Source: Candidatus Methanophaga sp. GoMg3.2
GTDB taxonomy: Archaea > Halobacteriota > Syntropharchaeia > Alkanophagales > Methanospirareceae
Direction of reading: 5' to 3'
DNA: 5,062 nucleotides
Assembly (NCBI GenBank): GCA_013180565.1
Contig: QBUN01000243.1
Coordinates: 1-5,062 of the forward strand
In this document: positions 1-5,062 of the stretch, one piece after another
Position numbering within the stretch: the first letter of the stretch is position 1
Layout of the letters: every line of letters begins with the position of its first letter
Program-made: the position numbers and the translations under genes
Notes under the pieces: generated by a model
What the model saw: the letters and a program-made list of their open reading frames with translations, nothing else
What the model was told of the DNA's origin: nothing
Databases searched by the model: none

Positions 1-399
1 CGTATATTGTGTCGCGGTTTGCAATTTTCGTCTCAATTTCCTTACATCGTCACGATAAATAAGTATCTCGTCACAGCCCACCCACAAATCTTCTTTTCCT
101 AATATCCGTCTCACTATTTCACTATCCTGCTTTCCACGCACCTTCGCGATACCTCTACCATAGTCGGGCGTCGATTCTATGTATATTGGCAGTGGTAATT
201 TAGCATAATCCTCTTTCGGGATCAGTTTCGCGATGAACTCCAGTTCTTCGCGTTTTATTCGATAAACGCTCTTATCTCTTCCCTGCACACTTGGTTTAGC
301 CTCCTTTAGCAATGTTAAAAGCGTCTTTCTTTCAACGGGCAAATGCTTGTTTAGCGTTTGAACCATCTTCACGATATTTTTGTCGTCAAATCCTGCCAT
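1..399 (-). CDS. UPF0216 (DUF61) family protein, 3' end cut off by the window
   Basis: The minus strand is open from an ATG at 399 to the window edge: 133 codons without a stop. The protein begins MAGFDDKNIVKMVQTLNKHL. I recognise the archaeal UPF0216/DUF61 family from the N-terminal NKHLPVERKTL block (residues 17-27), the YRIKREELEFIAKLIP block (46-61), the LPLPIYIE strand (68-75) and the VRGKQDSEIVRRILG block (87-101). Family members are small single-domain proteins only somewhat longer than this, so probably just the last few residues are missing. Their biochemical function is unknown. No signal peptide or membrane segment is visible, so it is probably cytoplasmic. The start is well supported: a strong Shine-Dalgarno (GAGGTGAT, minus strand, 411-404) lies four bases upstream of the ATG. 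The gene is divergent from the thermosome gene and shares its 82-base intergenic region. Family assignment is from memory of the motifs; no function is claimed. Confidence 0.82.
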   Translation of the reverse strand, partial: MAGFDDKNIVKMVQTLNKHLPVERKTLLTLLKEAKPSVQGRDKSVYRIKREELEFIAKLIPKEDYAKLPLPIYIESTPDYGRGIAKVRGKQDSEIVRRILGKEDLWVGCDEILIYRDDVRKLRRKLQTATQYT

Positions 400-481
400 T
401 ACTATCACCTCTTATTACACAAAGGGAGGGTAACCTTTATATAGAACTAAAAATATACTTACTGCTAGTGATATAGAAATA
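400..481. promoter_or_regulatory. Divergent intergenic promoter region between UPF0216 and thermosome genes
   Basis: This 82-base spacer separates two divergent start codons (399 minus, 482 plus). It holds a central TATA box (436-443), a GGT-A-ACC inverted repeat abutting that box (429-435), and a Shine-Dalgarno site for each gene: GAGGTGAT (minus, 411-404) and the weaker GTGAT (plus, 468-472, nine bases before the ATG). The six bases GTGATA occur in both leaders, on opposite strands (408-403 and 468-473), giving the region mirror symmetry. I looked for the Archaeoglobus HSR1-type heat-shock box (CTAAC-N5-GTTAG) and the bacterial CIRCE element and saw neither. Regulation by heat is plausible for a chaperonin promoter, but nothing here demonstrates it. 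Confidence 0.7.
436..443 (+). promoter_or_regulatory. TATA box (TTTATATA) of the thermosome gene, possibly bidirectional
   Basis: TTTATATA matches the archaeal box A consensus. It begins 46 bases before the thermosome ATG, which predicts a transcript start near 465-468 and a leader of about 15 bases, just enough to include the GTGAT ribosome binding site. Its core TATATA (438-443) is a perfect palindrome, and the opposite strand reads TATATAAA, 44 bases before the UPF0216 ATG. The same box could therefore direct TBP binding for both genes. The plus-strand orientation fits the archaeal consensus better. The upstream BRE is weak in either direction. The transcript starts are inferred from typical spacing. 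Confidence 0.65.
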
Positions 482-2128
482 ATGGCACAATTAGGTGGAA
501 CCCCAGTATTAATATTGAAGGAAGGTAGTGAACGAACAAGAGGTAGGGACGCACAGAGCAGGAACATACTTGCAGCGAAGACTATTGCTGCCGCAGTTAA
601 GTCCACTCTCGGTCCAAAAGGGATGGACAAAATGTTAGTGGATTCGATGGGCGATGTTGTCATAACGAACGATGGGGCAACGATATTAAGGGAGATGGAT
701 ATCGAGCACCCAGCGGCGAAGATGATGGCTGAGATAGCGAAGACACAAGACGAAGAGGTTGGAGATGGTACAACGAGTGCAGTCGTTATTGCAGGCGAGT
801 TGCTGAAGAAAGCGGAAGATCTTCTAGACCAGGAAGTGCATCCAACATTGATTGCAACCGGGTATAGATTAGCAGCAGAGAAAGCGTACGAGATCTTAGA
901 TGGATTAGCATACGACATCACCCCAAAGGATACAGAGTTGCTGGGGAAGATAGCAGCGACTTCTATGACCGGAAAAGGTGCTGAGGTTGCAAGGGATATG
1001 CTGGTCGACCTTACAGTGAATGCAGTGAAAACGATAACGGAAAAAGGCGTGCATGAGATAGATATAGACCACATAAAGTTGGAGAAGAAGGTAGGTGGCA
1101 GCGTTGAAGATACAGAGTTGATAAGTGGTATGGTAATAGACAAGGAGCGTGTGCATCCGGGTATGCCGAAGAAGATTGAGAATGCAAAGATAGCACTGAT
1201 AAATTCGGCTTTGGAGATAGAGAAGACCGAAGTGGATGCTAAAATAGAGATTACCGCACCTGATCAGCTAAAAGCGTTCCTGGACGAAGAGGAGAAGATG
1301 CTGAAGGATATGGTGGACAAGGTAACAGCGAGTGGCGCAAATGTACTTTTCTGTCAGAAGGGAATAGACGACCTGGCACAGCACTATTTGGCAAAGGCCG
1401 CTGTAATGGCAGTTAGAAGAGTAAAAGAGAGCGATATGAAGAAGTTGGCTAGTGCAACAGGTGGGAAGATATTGACGACGTTAGAGGAAGTTAGACCAGA
1501 CGATCTTGGAAAAGCCGGACTAGTTGATGAACGAAAGATAAGCGGTGAAGAGATGATATTCGTGGAAAAATGCCTGAATCCTAAAGCTGTGTCCATACTG
1601 CTGCGAGGCGGAACAGAGCATGTAGTGGACGAGTTAGAGCGCGGTATGCACGATGGACTGAGAGTAGTAGCATGCGCACTGGAAGATGGCAAGTATGTAG
1701 CCGGAGGCGGGTCTGCAGAGATAGAACTGGCACTTAAGCTGCGTGAATATGCTGCAAGTGTAGGTGGCAGAGAACAACTGGCGATACAGGCGTTTGCCGA
1801 TGCGCTTGAGGTCATTCCAAGGGCGCTTGCTGAGAATGCGGGCTTAGATCCCATAGATATGCTCGTGGCACTTAGATCAGCACACGAGAAGGGGGAGAAA
1901 ACTGCCGGCTTAGACGTGTTCAAAGGCGAGCCAACGGACATGAAAAAAGCGGGTGTTATCGAGCCTTTACGGGTGAAGACACAGGCTATTAGCTCTGGAA
2001 CGGAATCAGCAACGATGATTTTGCGTATAGACGATGTAATAGCGTCGAGTGCGACTGCGATGCCTCCAGGTGGCGGCGGTATGCCTCCAGGTGGCGGTAT
2101 GCCTCCAGGAATGGAAGGGGAATATTAA
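482..2128 (+). CDS. thsA: Thermosome subunit (archaeal group II chaperonin, TCP-1/CCT family)
   Basis: This 548-residue protein is full length for a thermosome subunit. Such subunits form a cytosolic double-ring ATP-driven cage that encloses non-native proteins, with a built-in lid in place of a GroES-like cofactor. Equatorial domain parts lie at about 1-145 and 405-525, intermediate parts at about 146-215 and 370-404, and the apical domain with its lid protrusion at about 216-369. Nucleotide-site motifs are all intact: LGPKGMDK (43-50), NDGATIL (63-69), GDGTTS (94-99), the likely catalytic aspartate in MHDGLRVV (Asp391), and [12 protein letters not shown] (406-417). The [19 protein letters not shown] block (436-454) is also typical. 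The ATG at 482 is preceded by GTGAT at good spacing, and the N-terminus matches the family. The C-terminus departs from the usual GGM-rich tail: from residue 527 it is built of MPPGGG units and ends MEGEY. The gene is followed 62 bases later by dnaK on the same strand. The family is certain; the subunit letter is arbitrary, because archaea often carry several paralogues. Confidence 0.97.
   Translation: MAQLGGTPVLILKEGSERTRGRDAQSRNILAAKTIAAAVKSTLGPKGMDKMLVDSMGDVVITNDGATILREMDIEHPAAKMMAEIAKTQDEEVGDGTTSAVVIAGELLKKAEDLLDQEVHPTLIATGYRLAAEKAYEILDGLAYDITPKDTELLGKIAATSMTGKGAEVARDMLVDLTVNAVKTITEKGVHEIDIDHIKLEKKVGGSVEDTELISGMVIDKERVHPGMPKKIENAKIALINSALEIEKTEVDAKIEITAPDQLKAFLDEEEKMLKDMVDKVTASGANVLFCQKGIDDLAQHYLAKAAVMAVRRVKESDMKKLASATGGKILTTLEEVRPDDLGKAGLVDERKISGEEMIFVEKCLNPKAVSILLRGGTEHVVDELERGMHDGLRVVACALEDGKYVAGGGSAEIELALKLREYAASVGGREQLAIQAFADALEVIPRALAENAGLDPIDMLVALRSAHEKGEKTAGLDVFKGEPTDMKKAGVIEPLRVKTQAISSGTESATMILRIDDVIASSATAMPPGGGGMPPGGGMPPGMEGEY
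2060..2110 (+). repeat. Short in-frame tandem repeat encoding the MPPGGG tail of the thermosome
   Basis: Three imperfect units each begin ATGCCTCCAGG: 21 bases (2060-2080, MPPGGGG), 18 bases (2081-2098, MPPGGG) and a truncated 12 bases (2099-2110, MPPG). All unit lengths are multiples of three, so copy-number changes keep the frame. The units share nearly identical codons, which suggests recent slippage or duplication rather than convergent codon choice. The encoded segment corresponds to the flexible tail that projects into the central cavity in group II chaperonins. Confidence 0.85.
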
Positions 2129-2154
2129 TTTTTCCCTCTTTATTTTTTATTTTT
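2129..2154 (+). terminator. T-rich probable transcription terminator after the thermosome gene
   Basis: Immediately after the TAA stop, 20 of 26 bases are T, in several runs including one of six. Archaeal RNA polymerase commonly terminates at such U-rich stretches without a hairpin, and no stable hairpin is seen here. Termination may be partial, in which case dnaK is read through from the thermosome promoter. The same AT-rich stretch could alternatively contribute a weak dnaK promoter. Confidence 0.55.
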
Positions 2155-2190
2155 ATGATTCTAAATAAATAAAGGAAGGTAGAGTGAAAA
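2155..2190 (+). promoter_or_regulatory. dnaK leader with ribosome binding site
   Basis: This A-rich leader contains GGAAGGT (2174-2180), a purine-rich Shine-Dalgarno candidate ending about ten bases before the dnaK ATG, followed by a second weaker match, GAGTGA (2182-2187). Only imperfect TATA-like sequence is present, in the T/A stretch at about 2140-2160. I cannot decide from sequence whether dnaK has its own promoter or is co-transcribed with the thermosome gene. Confidence 0.5.
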
Positions 2191-4077
2191 ATGGGGCGAA
2201 TAATAGGTATTGATCTCGGAACGACAAACTCAGAAGCGGCTTTTGTTGATGAAAGTGGTGATGCGAAGATAATCCCAAGTGCGGAAGGAAGCGCATACGG
2301 CGGGAAGATGTTTCCGTCGGTGGTTGCATTCACAAAGGATGGCCAGCGGTTAGTAGGCGTAGCAGCAAAGAGGCAGGCGGTGGTTAATCCTGAAGGTACT
2401 GTAAGAGAAGCGAAGAGGCGGATGGGGAGTCCCGAGAAGATATATGTGAAGACCGTAGACAAGAATTTTACACCGCAAGAGATCTCCTCCATGATATTGC
2501 AGAAGATAAAAGCGGATGCCGAGGCGTATTTAGGTGAGGCTGTGGATGCGGCTGTTATCACTGTGCCGGCCTATTTTAATGACAATCAAAGACAGGCGAC
2601 CAAGGATGCCGGTGAGATCGCAGGTTTTGAGGTAAAACGGATAATAAACGAGCCTACTGCGGCGGCAATGGCTTATGGACTTGGAAAAGGTGGAGAATAT
2701 AAGGTTGCCGTTCTCGACTTTGGTGGCGGTACTTTTGACGTTACTATTATGGACGTAGGCGAAGGTGTATTTGAGGTCCTTTCTACAAGCGGTGATACTC
2801 ATCTGGGTGGAACTGATATGGACACGGCCGTAATAGATTGGCTCATAAAGGGATTTAAAGATAAAGAAGGGGTGGATTTGAGTGACGACCTTACGGCGAC
2901 ACAGCGAATACGAGACGAAGCGGAACGAGCGAAGATAGAACTCAGTTCATCTGTTTCTACTACTATTAATTTGCCTTTCATTGCCGTTGTGGGTGGCGAG
3001 CCGAAGCATCTTGAGGTGACGCTCACGAGGGCTAAATTAGAAGAACTTGCAGAGCCGACACTGAAAAGACTCGATCAGCCAATAAGAAACGCGTTAGGAG
3101 ATGCAAAGCTCTCGCCTGGTGTCATAGATAAGATAATCCTTATCGGCGGACCCACGAGGATGCCGATAGTGAAAGAGCGATTTGAACGGATACTGGGTAA
3201 AAAAACGGAAGGCGGTGTTGACCCCATGCAATCGGTCGCCAGGGGTGCTGCGGTACAGGCAGGTATCCTTAGCGGAGAGGTAAAGGAAGAGATAGTTCTG
3301 CTTGATGTTACGCCCCTTACGCTTAGTATTGAGACCCTGGGTGGTGTTGCAACTACATTGATAGAGAGAAACACAACGATACCAACGAAGAAATCGCAGG
3401 TATTCACGACTGCCGCAGAGAATCAGACGAGCGTGGAGATTCATGTCTCGCAGGGCGAGCGGCCGATGGCTGTAGATAACACCTCGCTAGGTAGATTCCA
3501 TTTAGATGGTATCCCACCGGCACCACGTGGTATTCCTCAGATCGAGGTCACATTTGATATTGATACAAACGGGATTTTGAACGTCATGGCAAAGGACATG
3601 GGTACGGGAAAAGAAGCATCTATACGTATAACCGCGTCAACAAAACTCGCCAACGATGATATAGACCGGATGGTGAAAGAGAGTGAGAAATACAGCGAAG
3701 AGGATAAAAAGCGGAAGGAAGAGGTGGAACTCGTAAATCAAGCGGATTCGCTCGTTTACACCTCGGAGAAGACGATAAGTGAGCTTGGCGACAAGATAAG
3801 TAAAGAGCAGAAAGAGAATGTAGAGCGTGCTAAGGACAAGCTGAAAGAGTCGCTAAAGGCAAAGGACATGGCAAAGATAAAAACTGATTTGGATGAGTTG
3901 ACGAAAGCACTGCACGAGGTTTCTGCTGTGATCTATCAGGAGGCGCAGAAGATGGCTGCAGAGGAAGCGGCTAAGCAAGCGGGAGAAGAGAAAGGGAAAG
4001 GAGAGAAGAAGGGAGAGGGCGAAGGCGATTACGTTGATGTCGATTATGATGTGACGGGAGAGGGAGAGAAGAAGTGA
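2191..4077 (+). CDS. dnaK: Molecular chaperone DnaK (Hsp70)
   Basis: This 628-residue Hsp70 is full length. It is a cytosolic ATP-dependent chaperone that binds exposed hydrophobic peptide segments, normally driven by DnaJ (ATPase stimulation) and GrpE (nucleotide exchange). The ATPase domain spans about 1-365: phosphate loop IDLGTTNS (7-14), catalytic-type lysine in REAKRRMG (Lys75), [17 protein letters not shown] (125-141), second phosphate motif [10 protein letters not shown] (175-184), [11 protein letters not shown] (201-211) and adenosine motif [10 protein letters not shown] (318-327). The interdomain linker is VLLDVTP (369-375). The beta substrate-binding domain runs to about 482, and the helical lid to about 595. 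The tail is a Lys/Glu/Gly-rich segment followed by the acidic YVDVDYDV. The protein lacks the roughly two-dozen-residue insertion that Gram-negative DnaKs carry after the RLIGR-like segment (here residue 80 onward), as expected for archaeal and Gram-positive versions. The start is fixed by the proximity of the phosphate loop to the N-terminus. Neither grpE nor dnaJ adjoins it. Confidence 0.98.
   Translation: MGRIIGIDLGTTNSEAAFVDESGDAKIIPSAEGSAYGGKMFPSVVAFTKDGQRLVGVAAKRQAVVNPEGTVREAKRRMGSPEKIYVKTVDKNFTPQEISSMILQKIKADAEAYLGEAVDAAVITVPAYFNDNQRQATKDAGEIAGFEVKRIINEPTAAAMAYGLGKGGEYKVAVLDFGGGTFDVTIMDVGEGVFEVLSTSGDTHLGGTDMDTAVIDWLIKGFKDKEGVDLSDDLTATQRIRDEAERAKIELSSSVSTTINLPFIAVVGGEPKHLEVTLTRAKLEELAEPTLKRLDQPIRNALGDAKLSPGVIDKIILIGGPTRMPIVKERFERILGKKTEGGVDPMQSVARGAAVQAGILSGEVKEEIVLLDVTPLTLSIETLGGVATTLIERNTTIPTKKSQVFTTAAENQTSVEIHVSQGERPMAVDNTSLGRFHLDGIPPAPRGIPQIEVTFDIDTNGILNVMAKDMGTGKEASIRITASTKLANDDIDRMVKESEKYSEEDKKRKEEVELVNQADSLVYTSEKTISELGDKISKEQKENVERAKDKLKESLKAKDMAKIKTDLDELTKALHEVSAVIYQEAQKMAAEEAAKQAGEEKGKGEKKGEGEGDYVDVDYDVTGEGEKK
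3981..4019 (+). other. 39-base uninterrupted polypurine tract inside the 3' end of dnaK
   Basis: Every base from 3981 to 4019 is A or G. The tract encodes the Gly/Glu/Lys low-complexity linker just before the acidic C-terminal peptide of DnaK. A second purine run (4056-4074) ends at the stop codon. Such charged linkers are common in DnaK tails, so the composition is probably dictated by the protein. It could also form triplex or other non-B structure. Confidence 0.8.
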
Positions 4078-4127
4078 TCCTCTCTCTTCTCCTAAAGAAC
4101 TTGCACACACAATGCAATGAGGAGAGG
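4063..4127 (+). other. Overlapping, mutually exclusive hairpins at and after the dnaK stop codon
   Basis: A purine run ending dnaK (to 4074) faces a 16-base pyrimidine run (4078-4093). Bases 4063-4074 can pair with 4081-4092, giving ten pairs (two G-U) with two mismatches and a six-base loop that begins with the stop codon. Alternatively, CTTCTCCT (4086-4093) pairs with AGGAGAGG (4120-4127, one G-U) around an inner perfect stem TTGCA (4101-4105)/TGCAA (4113-4117) with a seven-base loop. The two folds share 4086-4092, so they exclude each other. There is no U-run after either hairpin. They may influence 3'-end formation or stability, but simple composition could explain them. Confidence 0.4.
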
Positions 4128-4191
4128 GAAATCATAAATCCTAAGCTCTAAACAATTTCAAAATCCAAAAACCTGATATTGACCATTTACG
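4078..4191. other. Convergent intergenic spacer between dnaK and the hydrolase gene
   Basis: These 114 bases separate two genes that converge. Apart from the hairpin-forming sequence at its left end, the spacer has no open reading frame, tRNA-like fold or repeat that I can support. On the plus strand it lacks the T-rich run expected for a hairpin-independent dnaK terminator, so the dnaK 3' end is not defined by sequence. Confidence 0.7.
4151..4174 (-). terminator. Weak T-rich candidate terminator for the hydrolase gene
   Basis: Read on the minus strand, this stretch starts about 18 bases after the hydrolase stop codon and contains runs of five (4171-4167) and four (4163-4160) T residues with further T-rich sequence. 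That resembles a hairpin-independent archaeal terminator, but it is less T-rich than the one after the thermosome gene. Confidence 0.35.
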
Positions 4192-4989
4192 TCAGCCAAG
4201 CGTATCAAGGTCAAATCTCATACCATCTCTCGCTGCTATTACTTCCACACCCGTCTCTTCGCTCAACTGCTTCGCTATTGCCCATGGCTTATTTCTCAAC
4301 ATGGTCATCCCGAAATGCGTAAGTATCGCGACTTTTGGTCTCCTTGCTTCTATAATCTTTTTCGCATCTTCCACGCATAGATGGTCCACTCCCTCTCGCC
4401 TTTGATACATCACTACGTTCAGCACGAGCACTTTACCACCGTAATAATTCTCTAAACCATCGAAATAGCGTGTATCCGCAATAAAGGACACTTTAGTCTC
4501 TTCTTCGTCTTTTAGCCCTATGTTCAACCCATACGTTTCCACACCATGCACGTGCCTTTTAGGTGTATTTATCATGATTTCACCAACGGTATATGTACCA
4601 CCTTCCTTTAGCACTTCTATCCGTTCTAAAAGCCCTTTATAATGGTTCAAGACAACCGCATCGCCTTCGTCTGTTAGGGCATCGTTTGGACAGAGGAGCA
4701 CCCCTCTGTGCTTGAAGCCGCCCTTTGTCAGCGCTTCTATCATCACGTTTACGTCATTGGAATGGTCTAAATGCTTATGCGTCAGGACAATAGCATGCAG
4801 CTTAGCTGGGTTGAGCTTCGGCTTACATGATGCAAACCTTACCAATGTGCCAGGACCCGGATCTATAAGGATATTTGTGCCGCGTAAGCTAAGAACAGTG
4901 CCAGCAGAAGATCGAAATTGTGTTATCATTACGAATCGCGCACCCGCAGTGCCTAAAAACATTATTTCATCCTTTTCTTCGCCTGTCAT
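4192..4989 (-). CDS. Metallo-beta-lactamase-fold metal-dependent hydrolase (RNase Z/PhnP-like superfamily)
   Basis: This 265-residue protein has the metallo-beta-lactamase fold signature. After the strand-loop FLGTAGARF (11-19) and LIDPGPGTLVRF (41-52) comes the metal-binding motif THKHLDH (70-76; His71, His73, Asp75, His76). Further likely metal ligands are His146 or His148 in KRHVHG, Asp172 in FIADTRYFD, and His225 in ILTHFGM. The motif GVDHLCVEDAKKII (200-213) recalls the conserved His-containing motif of RNase Z-like enzymes, and the end AARDGMRFDL (252-261) is typical of the family's archaeal members. The active site looks complete with two metals, but the substrate is not predictable: RNA, a cyclic phosphodiester or a thioester are all possible. 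No signal peptide or membrane segment is seen. It converges on dnaK, so it is not in that operon. The ATG at 4989 lacks a Shine-Dalgarno; Met10 (ATG at 4962) is an alternative start. Confidence 0.92.
   Translation of the reverse strand: MTGEEKDEIMFLGTAGARFVMITQFRSSAGTVLSLRGTNILIDPGPGTLVRFASCKPKLNPAKLHAIVLTHKHLDHSNDVNVMIEALTKGGFKHRGVLLCPNDALTDEGDAVVLNHYKGLLERIEVLKEGGTYTVGEIMINTPKRHVHGVETYGLNIGLKDEEETKVSFIADTRYFDGLENYYGGKVLVLNVVMYQRREGVDHLCVEDAKKIIEARRPKVAILTHFGMTMLRNKPWAIAKQLSEETGVEVIAARDGMRFDLDTLG
4962..4973 (-). promoter_or_regulatory. Candidate ribosome binding site for an alternative hydrolase start at Met10
   Basis: On the minus strand AAGGATGA lies four bases before the second in-frame ATG (4962-4960), giving a modest Shine-Dalgarno match. 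The upstream ATG at 4989 has only A-rich sequence before it. Starting at Met10 would give a 256-residue protein that begins directly at the first beta strand (MFLGTAGARF), as many family members do. Confidence 0.4.
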
Positions 4990-5011
4990 TTCGATTTTTG
5001 TTTTCTTATTG

Positions 5012-5019
5012 TATATAAA
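5012..5019 (-). promoter_or_regulatory. TATA box of the hydrolase gene
   Basis: On the minus strand 5019-5012 reads TTTATATA, identical to the thermosome box. Typical spacing puts the transcript start at about 4989-4992, on or next to the upstream ATG, which predicts a leaderless or nearly leaderless message. A second AT-rich match (TTTATAGG on the minus strand, about 5040-5033) lies further upstream. Confidence 0.6.
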
Positions 5020-5062
5020 GTATAACTTCTACCTATAAATTTAATTTAGGACGCAGATTTAC
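5020..5062. other. Right-edge AT-rich intergenic sequence, no gene recognised
   Basis: These last 43 bases lie upstream of the hydrolase promoter. They are AT-rich and include TATAAATT on the plus strand (5034-5041), which could be a promoter for a divergent gene beyond the window. There is too little sequence to say more. Confidence 0.4.

Noticed and set aside
400..481. Heat-shock operators of the CIRCE or HSR1 (CTAAC-N5-GTTAG) type upstream of the thermosome gene
   Set aside because: Neither pattern is present. Only short fragments such as GGT-A-ACC and ACT-GCT-AGT occur, too short to name as operators.
2129..2190. A strong separate promoter for dnaK
   Set aside because: The spacer is so AT-rich that TATA-like words are expected by chance, and none combines a good box, BRE and spacing. 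It is left undecided in the leader entry.
415..2561. Several long open frames on the minus strand opposite the thermosome and early dnaK genes, up to about 240 codons
   Set aside because: They are Ser/Ala/Ile-rich, lack recognisable motifs, and lie wholly opposite highly conserved coding sequence. They are what codon bias on the coding strand produces by chance.
2530..4110. Further minus-strand open frames opposite dnaK
   Set aside because: They overlap an unmistakable Hsp70 gene, are low in complexity or Cys/Ser-rich, and have no ribosome binding site or domain signature that I can see.
4712..5038. Plus-strand open frame of 108 codons opposite the hydrolase
   Set aside because: It is antisense to the metal-binding region of a clear metallo-hydrolase, and its sequence shows no family features.
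1..5062. CRISPR arrays, tRNA or rRNA genes, insertion sequences, attachment sites or other mobile elements
   Set aside because: I found no regularly spaced repeats, cloverleaf-type sequence, transposase motifs or terminal inverted repeats. The spacers are short, and nearly all of the window is conserved core-type genes.

Overview
The window reads as ordinary archaeal chromosome, most likely from a euryarchaeon. The evidence is a group II chaperonin (thermosome), an archaea-restricted UPF0216/DUF61 protein, TATA-box promoters of the TTTATATA type and Shine-Dalgarno sites of the GGTGAT type. A DnaK is present; this is patchy in archaea and is generally explained by ancient transfer from bacteria. 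It argues for a methanogen-related, ANME-like or similar lineage of moderate growth temperature rather than a DnaK-less hyperthermophile. The lineage is inference only, and no genus can be named from this sequence.

Layout, left to right. Bases 1-399 (minus) hold a UPF0216/DUF61 gene that runs off the left edge. Bases 400-481 are a compact divergent promoter with one TATA box almost exactly midway between the two start codons. Bases 482-2128 (plus) encode a full-length thermosome subunit with an unusual Met-Pro-Pro-Gly-rich tail. Bases 2129-2190 are a T-rich, then A-rich spacer holding a probable terminator and the dnaK ribosome binding site. Bases 2191-4077 (plus) encode a full-length DnaK (Hsp70). 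Bases 4078-4191 are a convergent intergenic spacer with possible hairpins. Bases 4192-4989 (minus) encode a metallo-beta-lactamase-fold hydrolase, with its TATA box at 5012-5019. Bases 5020-5062 hold no recognisable gene.

The thermosome and DnaK form a two-gene protein-folding block on one strand. DnaK binds extended hydrophobic segments in an ATP cycle, and the thermosome encloses non-native proteins in its chamber. DnaK's usual partners GrpE and DnaJ are not next to it: the thermosome lies upstream and an opposite-strand hydrolase lies downstream. The flanking UPF0216 and hydrolase genes have no proven link to folding.

I did not find an undescribed system. The points worth a second look are the shared TATA box, the tandem chaperone pair without co-chaperones, the atypical chaperonin tail, the purine/pyrimidine hairpin structure at the dnaK stop codon, and the ambiguous start of the hydrolase.
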